A model generated the notes under the pieces. The model saw nothing but the letters and a program-made list of their open reading frames with translations. It made no database searches and was not told where the DNA came from. A program made the translations under genes and the position numbers. From Pelomonas sp. Root1217 (GTDB lineage: Bacteria; Pseudomonadota; Gammaproteobacteria; Burkholderiales; Burkholderiaceae_C), in the NCBI RefSeq assembly GCF_001425705.1, contig NZ_LMDC01000028.1:310946-374945 (forward strand): a stretch of DNA of 64,000 nucleotides. The letters are read 5' to 3'. Shown one piece after another: positions 1 to 8,814 of the stretch. How positions within the stretch are numbered: the stretch's first letter is position 1; each line of letters starts with the position of its first letter.

Positions 1-2260
1 AGCCATCGACGACCGGCATGCCGATGTCGCTCAGGATGGCGTGCGGCCGCCGTGCCCGAAAGATCTCCAGCGCCTGCTCGGCGCTGCCCGCCTCGATCAC
101 TTCGGCCCCCGCGACGCGCAACGCATAGGCCGCGGCACCCCGACCGTCCGGCTCGTCGTCAACCAGCAGCAGGCTGAACCCGCTCAGGCGGTCTTCGTTC
201 TCCAGAGCGTCGACACCTTCAGGCGCCGGCTCGGGTTCGGTAGGCTGCTGGCGCTGGGGCGCGAGCGCGGGCAGGCACAGCGTGAAGGTCGATCCCTTGC
301 CCGGCCCCGCACTGCGGGCCTTCACCTTCCCGCCATGCAGATGGGTGAGTTCACGCACGATCGACAGGCCGAGCCCCAGGCCGCCATGGCGGCGCGTCAT
401 GGACGAGTCCTGCTGCTTGAAACGCTCGAAGGCCTGTTCGATGAACGCGGGCTCCATGCCCTGTCCGTCGTCGGCCACGGCAATCTCCACCGTGTCGGCC
501 TCACGTCGCACGGCGACGTCGATGTGGCCGTCACGCGGTGTGAACTTCACCGCGTTGTTCAGCAGATTGAGCACCATCTGCTGCAGCCTGGCGGCGTCAG
601 CCATGAGCACGCCGGCGTCAGGGTCGACCTCCGTCGTCACGGCAATGCCCTTGGCCGTGGCGGCCGGCATGATCGCGTCCACCGCCGCCCGCACGATGAC
701 GGTCGGGTCGGTGGGTTGAAGCTCCAGGCGGAGCTGGCCCGATTCGATGCGGCTGACGTCGAGCAGGTCTTCGACCAGCCGGGCCTGCATGCCGGCGTTG
801 CGAGCGATCGCGTCGATGGCGTGCTTGAGCGTTTCGGGGTCCGGAACCCGGCGCTGCAGCACCTGTGACCAGCTCAGGATGGCGCTGAGCGGCGTGCGCA
901 ACTCGTGCGAGACGGTCGCCACAAATTCGTCCTTCGCCCGGCTGGCCTGTTCGGCGGCGACCCTTGCCGCTTCCGCGTTGCGCAGCGTCTGGTCGCGCTG
1001 CGCCTCCACGTTCTTGCGATGGGTGATGTCCTGTGTCAGCTTGAGATAGCCCAGCAGTTCGCCGCGCGGGCCACGCAGCGCGGTCAGCACCACCTCGGCG
1101 ACGAACCGCGCACCACTCTTGCGCAGCCGAGTGCCTTCGCCCTTGTATTCGCCGGTGCCGGCGGCCACATCCATCTCGTACTGTGGTCGCCCCTTGTCGC
1201 GGTCTTCCGGCGTGAACAGCTGCGCGAACGGCATGCCGATGGCCTCTTCGGCGGTGTAGCCCTTCATCAGCTGCGCCCCGACATGCCACGACGAGATGCG
1301 GCCATCCACGTCGACGGTGAAGATGGCGTAGTCGCGCACGCCGCTCACCAGTGCCCGAAACTCTTCCTCGCGCTCGCGCAACTGGTTCGCCATCTGCGAG
1401 ATCGCGTGGCGCTGCTCCTCCATCTCCATGCGGTAGGTGAGGTCGCTGTTGATGGCGATGGCGCCGACGATCTCGTTGTCGACGCGGATCGGAGCCGCCG
1501 TGCCACGGATCAGCACGTCTTCACCGGTGGCCTTGGTCAACCACGTGTCCAGCATGGCAGTCTCGCCCTTCAGCGCACGCGCGAAGGGCAGACGCTCGGG
1601 TTCCAGCAGCGGGCCGTCACGTTCGTACCGCACGCGAAAACGCTCGCCGAGTTCGCCGATGGGCTGCTGCAGGTCCGCCAGCGACGCCGCCCCAAGCAGC
1701 GCCAGGCCCTTGTCGTTGCATTCGGTGATGCCTTCGGCATTGCCGACGTACAACGCGTCCGGAATCGCATCGATGATGGCGCGCAGCTTGGCGGCCTCGC
1801 GTTCGGCCTTGGCATGCTCTTCCTGTTCGGCAGCCAGTGCGCGCTGGTATTCCTCGGCCGCAAGCCGCAGGCCAGTCCCGTCATGCATCACCTTCAGGAA
1901 GGCGACGATCGTGCCGTCGGTCTGGCGAATCGGCGTGACGCTGCCATTGCAGTAAAAACGTGAACCCCCTCGCCTGAGCATCCAGCGGGAGTCGTCGGCC
2001 CGGCCGTCGATTTCGGCCTGGCGAAGCTCGCGATCCGGCGTCCCGGCGGCCACGTCTTCCGGGGTGAACACCACCGTGACAGCCTGGCCGATCCAGTCCG
2101 CCTCTTCCCAGCCGAGAACCTCGCGCACTCCTTCGTTCCAGGTGGCGATGCGGCCCTGTCGGTCGATCAGGAACATGGCGTGGTCCCGCACCTGGCGGAC
2201 CAACGTCTCAGCCGGGATACGCGTCAGGGCGAGAGGTTCCAAAGGTTCGCGAGACTGCAT
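1..2260 (-). CDS. Multi-PAS hybrid sensor histidine kinase / response regulator (partial, runs off left edge)
   Basis: Reading the minus strand from the ATG at 2258-2260 gives an uninterrupted frame to base 1, about 753 residues. Three PAS-type sensor segments come first (roughly residues 15-125, 150-270 and 290-410). A HisKA domain follows, with the H-box VSHELRTPLSAILSW and the phospho-acceptor His near residue 452. The HATPase domain carries an N-box (LNLLNNAVKFTP) and G-boxes (DDGQGMEP, GGLGLGLSIV). A receiver domain begins near residue 680 with LLVDDEPDG, and its phospho-acceptor Asp is near residue 745 (SDIGMPV). The frame leaves the window just after that Asp, so the C-terminus is unseen. 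No membrane segment is visible, so it is probably a cytoplasmic sensor; the signal is unknown. Confidence 0.93.
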   Translation of the reverse strand, partial: MQSREPLEPLALTRIPAETLVRQVRDHAMFLIDRQGRIATWNEGVREVLGWEEADWIGQAVTVVFTPEDVAAGTPDRELRQAEIDGRADDSRWMLRRGGSRFYCNGSVTPIRQTDGTIVAFLKVMHDGTGLRLAAEEYQRALAAEQEEHAKAEREAAKLRAIIDAIPDALYVGNAEGITECNDKGLALLGAASLADLQQPIGELGERFRVRYERDGPLLEPERLPFARALKGETAMLDTWLTKATGEDVLIRGTAAPIRVDNEIVGAIAINSDLTYRMEMEEQRHAISQMANQLREREEEFRALVSGVRDYAIFTVDVDGRISSWHVGAQLMKGYTAEEAIGMPFAQLFTPEDRDKGRPQYEMDVAAGTGEYKGEGTRLRKSGARFVAEVVLTALRGPRGELLGYLKLTQDITHRKNVEAQRDQTLRNAEAARVAAEQASRAKDEFVATVSHELRTPLSAILSWSQVLQRRVPDPETLKHAIDAIARNAGMQARLVEDLLDVSRIESGQLRLELQPTDPTVIVRAAVDAIMPAATAKGIAVTTEVDPDAGVLMADAARLQQMVLNLLNNAVKFTPRDGHIDVAVRREADTVEIAVADDGQGMEPAFIEQAFERFKQQDSSMTRRHGGLGLGLSIVRELTHLHGGKVKARSAGPGKGSTFTLCLPALAPQRQQPTEPEPAPEGVDALENEDRLSGFSLLLVDDEPDGRGAAAYALRVAGAEVIEAGSAEQALEIFRARRPHAILSDIGMPVVDG

Positions 2261-2319
2261 GGACGTTCCGTGGCAAGAGACGTTCCCGTCATCTGCCCGT
2301 GAGCCAGGCAGGCAGGGCG

Positions 2320-3366
2320 TCAAGGCCGGTCGTTCAGCAGTTCCTCGCACTCAACCTGAGCGGCCGCCGCCGCCTGGGCAGCCAGGCTGGGCGCCGCCAC
2401 GGCGGCGCGTTCGCCAGCTTCGACAAAGGCGGCCGAGAACTGGCGCATCACATGGTCCACGCCACGCGGCGACACCTCGCGCAGATCGCCTTCGAGGTAT
2501 TGGCCAAAGCTCTGGGCCGACGAGATGATCTCGAAGGAGGGGAAATACTCGACGTGGTCATGCGCGTCCGCAAACCGCCCGGCCACCGCGCGCAGCACGG
2601 CCTTGGAATAGCTGGACGCGACGATGACCGGATGTGCCGTCGCAGTGGCCACCAGCGGCACCGGCGATACCGTGACGATCCAGCGCATGCGCGGGTTCAC
2701 GCCGGCTACGAACTCACGCACCCATTCGAGGTCGGCCAGGATTTCCGGGTAGTCGAAGTTGACGAAACCATGCCGCTCGGCATCGAACTCACCCGCCGCC
2801 GTGCCCGGGCAGACCGGGAAGACGACGCCGCTGCCCTGCTCCACCCAGGCCTCGGTCAGCCCCAGCGTGAAGACGAAGACATCGCACTCGCTGAACAGCC
2901 GCCTGACCTGGGCCAGATGCCAGGCGCGGTCGGCACGCAGGTCGGCCAGCGAGTCGTAGCCACCCGCCTGGATGCGCGGACGCAGGCCGTCAAAAAAGCG
3001 GCCGTTCCCGGTCAGCACCGGCGGGTCGCCCTCGCGAAGGCCGAAGGCGAATTCGACGAGCTGGCGCAGCTGGCGCACCGTGTAGACATTGGCATAGCGG
3101 GCCGAGAACACGCCGTATTGCAGCTCGCGCGCCCGCTCGGGCGTGATACCGGCGGGCGCCTGCTCCACCACCCAGTGGCTGAGGCCGAAGCCCTCCAGCC
3201 GCCGGGCCATGTGCTGGGCGAAACAGGAACCGGCCGTCGCGATCTTCAGCGACGGCGTCAGCTTGAACTTCGTGCTTGGCTTGAAGTCGAGCTGGCCCCA
3301 GGCCTGGGCGCTGACAGTCTTGCGCCAGAACGCCTGGGGCGGCAGGGCCTCATACGGATGGGACAT
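2320..3366 (-). CDS. GSCFA domain protein (SGNH-hydrolase-like)
   Basis: The N-terminal third contains the family-naming motif AGSCFAQH, with the nucleophile-like Ser followed by Cys. It is followed by a long alpha/beta domain with conserved FTLGLTEAW and VSPVPL blocks, as in bacterial GSCFA proteins. The catalytic role of this family is not firmly established; the fold resembles SGNH esterases. I start at the ATG at 3366 (MSHPYEALPP, 348 aa) because an upstream ATG at 3423 would extend the overlap with the preceding gene. The preceding SGNH-like gene (stop at 3350) overlaps this start by 17 bases, so the two are probably translationally coupled. Glycosyltransferase genes just upstream suggest a role in modifying a surface glycan, which is inference. 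Confidence 0.85.
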   Translation of the reverse strand: MSHPYEALPPQAFWRKTVSAQAWGQLDFKPSTKFKLTPSLKIATAGSCFAQHMARRLEGFGLSHWVVEQAPAGITPERARELQYGVFSARYANVYTVRQLRQLVEFAFGLREGDPPVLTGNGRFFDGLRPRIQAGGYDSLADLRADRAWHLAQVRRLFSECDVFVFTLGLTEAWVEQGSGVVFPVCPGTAAGEFDAERHGFVNFDYPEILADLEWVREFVAGVNPRMRWIVTVSPVPLVATATAHPVIVASSYSKAVLRAVAGRFADAHDHVEYFPSFEIISSAQSFGQYLEGDLREVSPRGVDHVMRQFSAAFVEAGERAAVAAPSLAAQAAAAAQVECEELLNDRP

Positions 3367-4162
3367 TCGCCAGCACCTCCCTGATCTGTTGCGCCAGCAG
3401 TTCGGCATACAGCTCGTTGCCATGCAGGCAGCCGCGCGCCAAATCGGCCTTGAGGCCGCCGTTTTCGGTCAACGCGCCGGCGGGCGGCGCCAGGCTCAGG
3501 ACGCCCATCTGCGCCAGGCGCTGGTTCAGGTCGGCATACATCAGCCGGTAGATGCGCTGGCGCATCGAGAAGGGCTTGATGCCGTGCTGGGCGAACAACG
3601 CTCCGAAAGCCTCGGGGTTGGCCATGATGTGTTCATGGGACTCCACCGGCGGCGGCGCGGGCACATGCACGATGCGTGCACGCGGGAACTGCTGGCGCAG
3701 GGCCAGGTGGGTCGTCCACAGCGGCTCGGCAATCTGGCGCACCCAGGCCAGCGCGTCGGCGCGGGACATCCAGCGCCGGCCCGGATCCATCCGGCCGTCG
3801 TCGCCGAGGAAGTCGGCATGCGAGGGGTCATCGACCAGGGCCGCAATGGCGAACTCCTGGCCACGCAGCAGCGAGAAGATGACCTCGGCTTCCTGCGGAA
3901 TGTGACCGAGCACGCCCGTCAGCACGTCCGGGATGTAGAGCACCCCGTCCTTGAGCATGGGCGGCGGACCGGCCACCGGCGTGTTGTAGAGCACATGTTC
4001 GCCGCGCCAGCCGGGCGGGGCATCCAGCTCGATGGGCTCGCGGAACGGCACGCCGGTCGACCAGACCGAGCGGTACTTGGCCGACGACACCGGCCCGATA
4101 TAGCGGTCGATCAGGCCAAAGAGATGCGAGCTGCCGATGGCAACGAAAAGCCGTGGGGTCAT
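3350..4162 (-). CDS. SGNH/GDSL-like protein of unknown substrate
   Basis: A 270-aa protein without a signal peptide. It starts MTPRLFVAIGSSHLFGLID, where the GSSH resembles SGNH block I. It ends with LKADLARGCLHGNELYAELL, which resembles the block V D-x-x-H region of SGNH hydrolases. The middle carries IVHVPAPPPVESHEH. The family match is by pattern only; a specific activity (esterase, acetyltransferase partner) cannot be assigned. Its 3' end overlaps the start of the downstream GSCFA gene, so both are likely made together. It diverges from the glycosyltransferase at 4297, with 134 bases between them for promoters of both directions. Confidence 0.7.
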   Translation of the reverse strand: MTPRLFVAIGSSHLFGLIDRYIGPVSSAKYRSVWSTGVPFREPIELDAPPGWRGEHVLYNTPVAGPPPMLKDGVLYIPDVLTGVLGHIPQEAEVIFSLLRGQEFAIAALVDDPSHADFLGDDGRMDPGRRWMSRADALAWVRQIAEPLWTTHLALRQQFPRARIVHVPAPPPVESHEHIMANPEAFGALFAQHGIKPFSMRQRIYRLMYADLNQRLAQMGVLSLAPPAGALTENGGLKADLARGCLHGNELYAELLAQQIREVLANVPSV

Positions 4163-4296
4163 GATGCTTGGGGGCGAGCATAGAGGAGGCGCGGCGCTTG
4201 CCCAGGGGGCAAAAGGGCGAGGAATGGACCTCAGTTCCCCCTACGGGACGCCGGGCGTCGGTCGGATACTGCACCGGATAAGCTCAGGAGAGCCCC

Positions 4297-4938
4297 ATGA
4301 TCCCCAAGACCCTGCACATCATCTGGGTCGGTGATGAATCCAAGCGACCGGACAACTGCATAGCCACCTGGCGGGACCACAACCCCGACTGGCAGCTCAA
4401 GGTCTGGGGCAACGCCGACCTGATGTCCTACGGCTGGTACAACGCCGACCACATCCGCGCCATGTCCGGCCGCGAACTCAACGGCGTGGCCGACATCATG
4501 CGCTGGGAGATCCTGTTCCGCGAAGGCGGCTTCGTCGTTGACGCCGACAGCATCTGCCGCCGCCCGCTGGAGCCCTGGCTGTTCGACTGCGAGGCCTGCG
4601 CCTGCTGGGAGAACGAGATCATCCGCCCCGGCCTGATCGCCGCCGGCTACGTCGCCTCGGAGCCGCAGAACCCCTTCTTCCGCCAGCTCATCCTGGACGT
4701 GAAGGAGAAGGCGACCGTCATCGACCGCATGGCCTGGCAAAGCGTCGGCCCGCTGTTCCTGACCGAGGCGCACCGCCGCTACAACTACATCAACTTGACG
4801 ATCTGGCCCAGCCACTTCTTCATCCCGCAGCACTACTCCGGCATCCGCTACAGCGGCAAGGGCCCGGTCTTCGCCGACCAGGAATGGGGCAGCACGCGCA
4901 AGAATTACGACGAGCTGCATACACGGAGCCTGGCATGA
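4297..4938 (+). CDS. DXD-type glycosyltransferase (GT32 / OCH1-like)
   Basis: A 213-aa protein that opens with IPKTLHIIWVGD, typical of the DXD sugar-binding glycosyltransferase family. It contains GVADIMRWEILFREGGFVVDADS, where the DAD is the metal and sugar-nucleotide binding DXD motif and the preceding RWEILxxxGG is the family hallmark. No membrane segment or signal peptide is visible, so it should act in the cytoplasm on a nucleotide-sugar donor. A purine-rich SD-like AGGAGAG lies a few bases before the ATG. The stop overlaps the ATG of the following methyltransferase (ATGA at 4935-4938), so the genes are in one operon with the GT2 gene at 5628. Confidence 0.88.
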   Translation: MIPKTLHIIWVGDESKRPDNCIATWRDHNPDWQLKVWGNADLMSYGWYNADHIRAMSGRELNGVADIMRWEILFREGGFVVDADSICRRPLEPWLFDCEACACWENEIIRPGLIAAGYVASEPQNPFFRQLILDVKEKATVIDRMAWQSVGPLFLTEAHRRYNYINLTIWPSHFFIPQHYSGIRYSGKGPVFADQEWGSTRKNYDELHTRSLA

Positions 4939-5618
4939 GCGAGACGACGATTTCCACCGACACGGACCGCGGCCCCAAGCCGGCGCTGTGCCAACCCGAA
5001 GGCCTGCCGCCGGTGTCGGCGCTGGAACGTGCCCACTCGCCGTATTTCGTGCACCGCATTCCGGTCAGCCGCAACCTGATGGGTCATCCGCGCGTGGCGG
5101 TGCTGCAGGAGATGTGCCGCGGCAAGCGCGTGCTGCATGTGGGCTGTGTCGACTGGCCCATCACCGACCTGAACCGCTCACTGCACCTGCAGCTGGACAA
5201 GGTCTGCCAGCTCGATGGCTTCGACATCCATGACGAGGCCTTCCCGCACATGCTGCCGCACTTGAAGGGTCGCCTGTTCTCGTCCTGGGACGACATCAAG
5301 GACGCTTACGACCTCGTGCTGGTGCCCGAGGTGCTCGAGCATGTGCCCGACGTGAAGGGCTTCCTGGAGCAGCTGGACCGCGTCGGCGCCAAGGAATACG
5401 TCATCACCGTGCCCGACGCCTACAGCTGCTTCGCCCGGCATTTCGACTACCAGAGCGAGGCCGAGACCTTCGTCGAGGTCGTGCATCCCGACCACAACTG
5501 CTGGTACACGCCCTACACACTGGCCAACGTCATCCACAAGTACACGACGCTGGACCTGCAGGGCATCTGGTTCTTCAACAGCATCTCGCTGCTGGCCATC
5601 GCCCGGCGCAAGGCCTGA
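4935..5618 (+). CDS. Class I SAM-dependent methyltransferase
   Basis: The ATG at 4935 (MSETTISTDTD, 227 aa) overlaps the stop of the upstream glycosyltransferase by four bases and is preferred over an upstream in-frame ATG. GKRVLHVGCVDW is a SAM-binding motif I variant, and YDLVLVPEVLEHVPD matches the motif around the cofactor-binding loop of Methyltransf_11/23 proteins. The region after it (EYVITVPDAYS) fits the core fold. Placement between two glycosyltransferases suggests methylation of a sugar or a glycan terminus. That is inference, and the acceptor is unknown. Confidence 0.85.
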   Translation: MSETTISTDTDRGPKPALCQPEGLPPVSALERAHSPYFVHRIPVSRNLMGHPRVAVLQEMCRGKRVLHVGCVDWPITDLNRSLHLQLDKVCQLDGFDIHDEAFPHMLPHLKGRLFSSWDDIKDAYDLVLVPEVLEHVPDVKGFLEQLDRVGAKEYVITVPDAYSCFARHFDYQSEAETFVEVVHPDHNCWYTPYTLANVIHKYTTLDLQGIWFFNSISLLAIARRKA

Positions 5619-5627
5619 AGCATCGCG

Positions 5628-6419
5628 ATGCAGCCCTTCTTCTCGATCGTCATGGCCACGCACAACCGGCCGGCCACGCTGGCGCGGGCGATTGCCTCGC
5701 TACGCGCCCAGGCCTGCGCGGACTTCGAGATCCTGCTGGTCGCCGATGCGCTGGACGGCGAGACAGCCGGCGTCGTTGCCCGCGACCTGGGCCCGGCTGA
5801 CAGCTTCCTCAAGCGCACCGGCGCCAACGGCCCCGCCGTGAGCCGCAACCAGGGCCTGGCGCTGGCGCGCGGCGAATGGGTCATCTTCCTGGACGACGAC
5901 GACACGTTCGAGCCCCAGCATCTGGCCACGCTGAAGCCGCACTGCGAGCGCGCGGATGCGCAAGTCCTGTTCACCGACATCACCGTCGTCACCGAGGACC
6001 GTCAGCAGCCTGGCATCCCCGAACTCAGCCGCCAGACCACGCCGCTGGCGGGGGCCGATGTCAGCACGCTGTGGGTCAAAAACTTCATTCCCCTGCATTG
6101 CCTGGCCTACCGGCGCAGCCTGCTGCAAGGCCTCAGCTTCGACGCTCACCTCGCCTCGCAGGAAGACTGGGACTGGCTGCTCGGCGTGTGCTCCCGCGCA
6201 ATGCCGGTGCACGTGCCGGGTGGCGGCGCTGTCATGCACAAGGACTACGTGAACCCCGGCGCCCGCCGCGGCCAGCAGGAGGCGTCCAACAACACGACGG
6301 TGGTGCTGGATTTCCTTCACGTCTACCGGCGCTGGCCGGCACCGACGCCCGAGCTGAAGGCGGCGCGGGCGGGGCTGCTCAAGGGCGTGGGGCTGGCGTT
6401 GCCGGTGGAGTGGTTCTAG
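5628..6419 (+). CDS. Glycosyltransferase family 2
   Basis: A 263-aa GT-A fold enzyme. It begins FFSIVMATHNRPATLARAIASL, the standard GT2 opening. RNQGLALARGEWVIFLDDDD follows, where the acidic run is the metal/nucleotide-sugar DXD site. SQEDWDWLL later is the usual acidic ED region near the catalytic base. It lies nine bases after the methyltransferase stop and is the last gene of this short plus-strand operon. A bulged hairpin at 6443-6465 sits between it and the convergent peptidase gene. Acceptor and donor are unknown. Confidence 0.9.
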   Translation: MQPFFSIVMATHNRPATLARAIASLRAQACADFEILLVADALDGETAGVVARDLGPADSFLKRTGANGPAVSRNQGLALARGEWVIFLDDDDTFEPQHLATLKPHCERADAQVLFTDITVVTEDRQQPGIPELSRQTTPLAGADVSTLWVKNFIPLHCLAYRRSLLQGLSFDAHLASQEDWDWLLGVCSRAMPVHVPGGGAVMHKDYVNPGARRGQQEASNNTTVVLDFLHVYRRWPAPTPELKAARAGLLKGVGLALPVEWF

Positions 6420-6442
6420 GGCTTTTCCGCCAACGGGTTTGA

Positions 6443-6465
6443 GCGCTTTGCTCGCAAGCAAGCGC
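6443..6465. terminator. Hairpin between convergent genes, possible bidirectional terminator
   Basis: GCGCTTTGCT and AGCAAGCGC form a 9-bp stem with one bulged T and a four-base loop. It occupies the 53-base gap between the stops of the GT2 gene (6419) and the prolyl oligopeptidase gene (6473). There is no clear T-run on either side, so a terminator role is plausible but not shown. Confidence 0.4.
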
Positions 6466-6472
6466 GGGTCGC

Positions 6473-8563
6473 CTAGCGTGCCCGGTCCCACGCAAACGCG
6501 AAGATATCGGCGTACTCGGCCGCCCTCGCCTCCTCCGCGGTGCCAATGCCGTGGCCGCCGTCGGTTTCGGCGCGCAGCCAGACCTTGCGCTTGTCGCCGA
6601 ATTTGGCTTGCGCCCGCGCGGCGAACTTGGCGCTCATCCAGGGAGCGACGCGCTTGTCGTTGAGGCCGATGGTGATCAGGGTGTCGGGCATGTCCGTCGC
6701 GGTGGTCAGGGCCTGATAGGCGTCCATCGCGAGCAGAGCCTTGAAGCCTTCAGGCGTAGCGGGATCGCCGAACTCGTCGAATTGATTGGCGCCATTGGGC
6801 GCGGCGGCCAGGCGCGAGGTGTTGAGCATGCCCACGCGGGGGACGATGCCTGCAAAGACGCCGGGCTGCTTGAGTGCCGCCGGCGGGACGAGCGCGCCGC
6901 CTGCGCTGGTGCCCACGCCGATGACGCCCTTCGGCGTGGCGATGCCCTGGGCCTTGAGCGTCTGCGCGCAGGCGATGAAGTCGGCATGCCCATTGGGCTT
7001 GTTGGCGCTGCGCCCGCCCTCGTGCCATGCACGGCCACGCTCGCTGCCGCCGCGCACGCCGCAGAAAGCCATGGCGCCGCCGCGCGAGAGCCATGCCATG
7101 AAGTCGCGCCAGTAGACGGGCGTCGTGGAGGACACGCCGTAGGAGCCGTAAGCCTCAAGGATGGTGGGCATGCCGCCCTTGGGGAGCGCTCCCTTCCTGT
7201 GCAGCACGACCAGCGGCACCATCGTGCCGTCGACGCTCCTGGCCTGCATGCGATCCACCTGCATGCCGCGGGCGCCGGCCCAGGTCTGGCTGCCGATGCC
7301 GGTGTCGGTGATCCTGCCCTTGGCCAGCGCGTAGGTGCGGGCGTTGGACACCCAGCCCATCAGCCCCAGCGTGGCGCCGCTGCCGTCGGGGTTGACGCGC
7401 GGGTCGAGGATGTCCCCAGCCTCCAGCGGCAGCTTGATTTCGGTGAACTTGCGCTGCCCGTCAGGGCTGAAGAAGAGCCGCGTGACGCCATCGGTCTGCG
7501 CGGCGGCATAGATGCCGTCCTTGGCGACGATGAGGCCCGTCAGGACGAGCCGCGCGCCGCCTTCGAACACCGCAGCGGGCTCGCCCAGGCCCGTGGCGGT
7601 GATGCTGCGGCGGACGATGGCGCCCGATGGGTTGGTCTTGGTGGTGAGCACGAAGGCGGCGTTGCCGAACACGTCGGCATCATTGGCCTTGTCGTCCAGC
7701 GTGGCCAGCACGGTCCACGTCGGCTTGCCGGCGGTCAGGTCGGCCTTGCGTGCGATCCAGTAGTTGACGTCGACCCGCGCACCGCCGCCCGTGGCCAGCA
7801 CCCACTCGCTCCACGGGGCGCCGCGGACGGCGGGGAAGTCTTTCTCGGCGAAGGCGGGGCCCTGCGACTCGAAGCCGAAGATGGGCTGCCCAGGGCCCGT
7901 GTCGGACACGTGCTTGAGGAAGCTGCGCATGCCGGTGATGGGGTCGGCGCGGCTGCCCGCGGGCGCCATCTGCGTATAGGTGACCCAATCGCCGCCCAGC
8001 CATTGCAGCGGAAACTCGCCCCAGATGTTCGGGATGGGCGCGCCGACCACTTGGCCCGTGGCGACTTCGTAGAGGGTGATGTCTCCCACCTCGGCACCGC
8101 CCTTGGACTGGTGCACCGCCACCAGCTTGCCGTCGGGCGACAGCGACACGTTGCCAATGGCCACGACCGAGCCCTGCGCGGTGTTGGGATCGATCAGCAC
8201 GCGTTCCTCGCCGTTCTCTCGAACGATGAGCTTGGCTGTCTTGTCGCCCGCGGCGGTGCGGCGATACACCGTCACGGAGCCGGCAACCTGCACGTCGCGC
8301 ACCTTGGTGAGGTCGGACGACACCTCCCTGAGCGCGGCCGCGAATGACCCGCGCTCGGGCAGCGCCCGCAGCGCCGCGCGGGCGGAAGACGATTCGGACA
8401 ACACCCAGGCGCTCAGTTCGGTGGCCTTGGCGGGGTCTTCCATCCAGCGGTACTCGTCCGCCAGCGGGATGCCATGCACGGACTCCACGAACGGCAAGCC
8501 GGCAGGCGGCGCCGCGGCGGCCAGCGAGGCCACGCATGCAGCGAACAGGGCGTAATGCTTCAT
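6473..8563 (-). CDS. Secreted prolyl oligopeptidase (S9A family)
   Basis: A 696-aa serine peptidase with an N-terminal signal peptide (hydrophobic stretch ending around residue 18, AAAAPPA). The mature start LPFVESVHGIPLADEYRWMEDP is typical of S9A enzymes. The first two thirds should be the beta-propeller gate and the last third the alpha/beta hydrolase domain. The visible catalytic triad is Ser553 (GVGTSAGG, a variant of the usual GGSNGG), Asp636 (GLNDKRV) and His671 (GGHGIG). Ser numbering close to the porcine enzyme supports full length. It would cleave proline-containing peptides in the periplasm or outside. It is monocistronic and convergent with the GT2 gene. Confidence 0.93.
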   Translation of the reverse strand: MKHYALFAACVASLAAAAPPAGLPFVESVHGIPLADEYRWMEDPAKATELSAWVLSESSSARAALRALPERGSFAAALREVSSDLTKVRDVQVAGSVTVYRRTAAGDKTAKLIVRENGEERVLIDPNTAQGSVVAIGNVSLSPDGKLVAVHQSKGGAEVGDITLYEVATGQVVGAPIPNIWGEFPLQWLGGDWVTYTQMAPAGSRADPITGMRSFLKHVSDTGPGQPIFGFESQGPAFAEKDFPAVRGAPWSEWVLATGGGARVDVNYWIARKADLTAGKPTWTVLATLDDKANDADVFGNAAFVLTTKTNPSGAIVRRSITATGLGEPAAVFEGGARLVLTGLIVAKDGIYAAAQTDGVTRLFFSPDGQRKFTEIKLPLEAGDILDPRVNPDGSGATLGLMGWVSNARTYALAKGRITDTGIGSQTWAGARGMQVDRMQARSVDGTMVPLVVLHRKGALPKGGMPTILEAYGSYGVSSTTPVYWRDFMAWLSRGGAMAFCGVRGGSERGRAWHEGGRSANKPNGHADFIACAQTLKAQGIATPKGVIGVGTSAGGALVPPAALKQPGVFAGIVPRVGMLNTSRLAAAPNGANQFDEFGDPATPEGFKALLAMDAYQALTTATDMPDTLITIGLNDKRVAPWMSAKFAARAQAKFGDKRKVWLRAETDGGHGIGTAEEARAAEYADIFAFAWDRAR

Positions 8564-8814
8564 GGAGTCTTTCCTCTGAACCGTCGTTTACCTGACGGCG
8601 GCCGGATTCCAGCATGGATGGGCGCAGGCGGCCCATCCCGAACGTCCCCAGGGTTGAGGGTGAGGAGGCCGCAGGATCGCGGTGCGTTCACCTGGGCCGG
8701 GCGTGCCGGCCAGGCGCGGGAACCAGGACACACCCACGGTCACTAACGCGACAACGCCCCGTCTTCATTGCGCCTGCAGCGCCGCCCGCCCATTTCCCGG
8801 AAGGATGTTTCGCC

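Noticed and set aside
905-1963. Plus-strand open frame opposite the histidine kinase
   Set aside because: The minus strand holds an uninterrupted PAS, HisKA, HATPase and receiver series; the plus frame has no recognisable domain.
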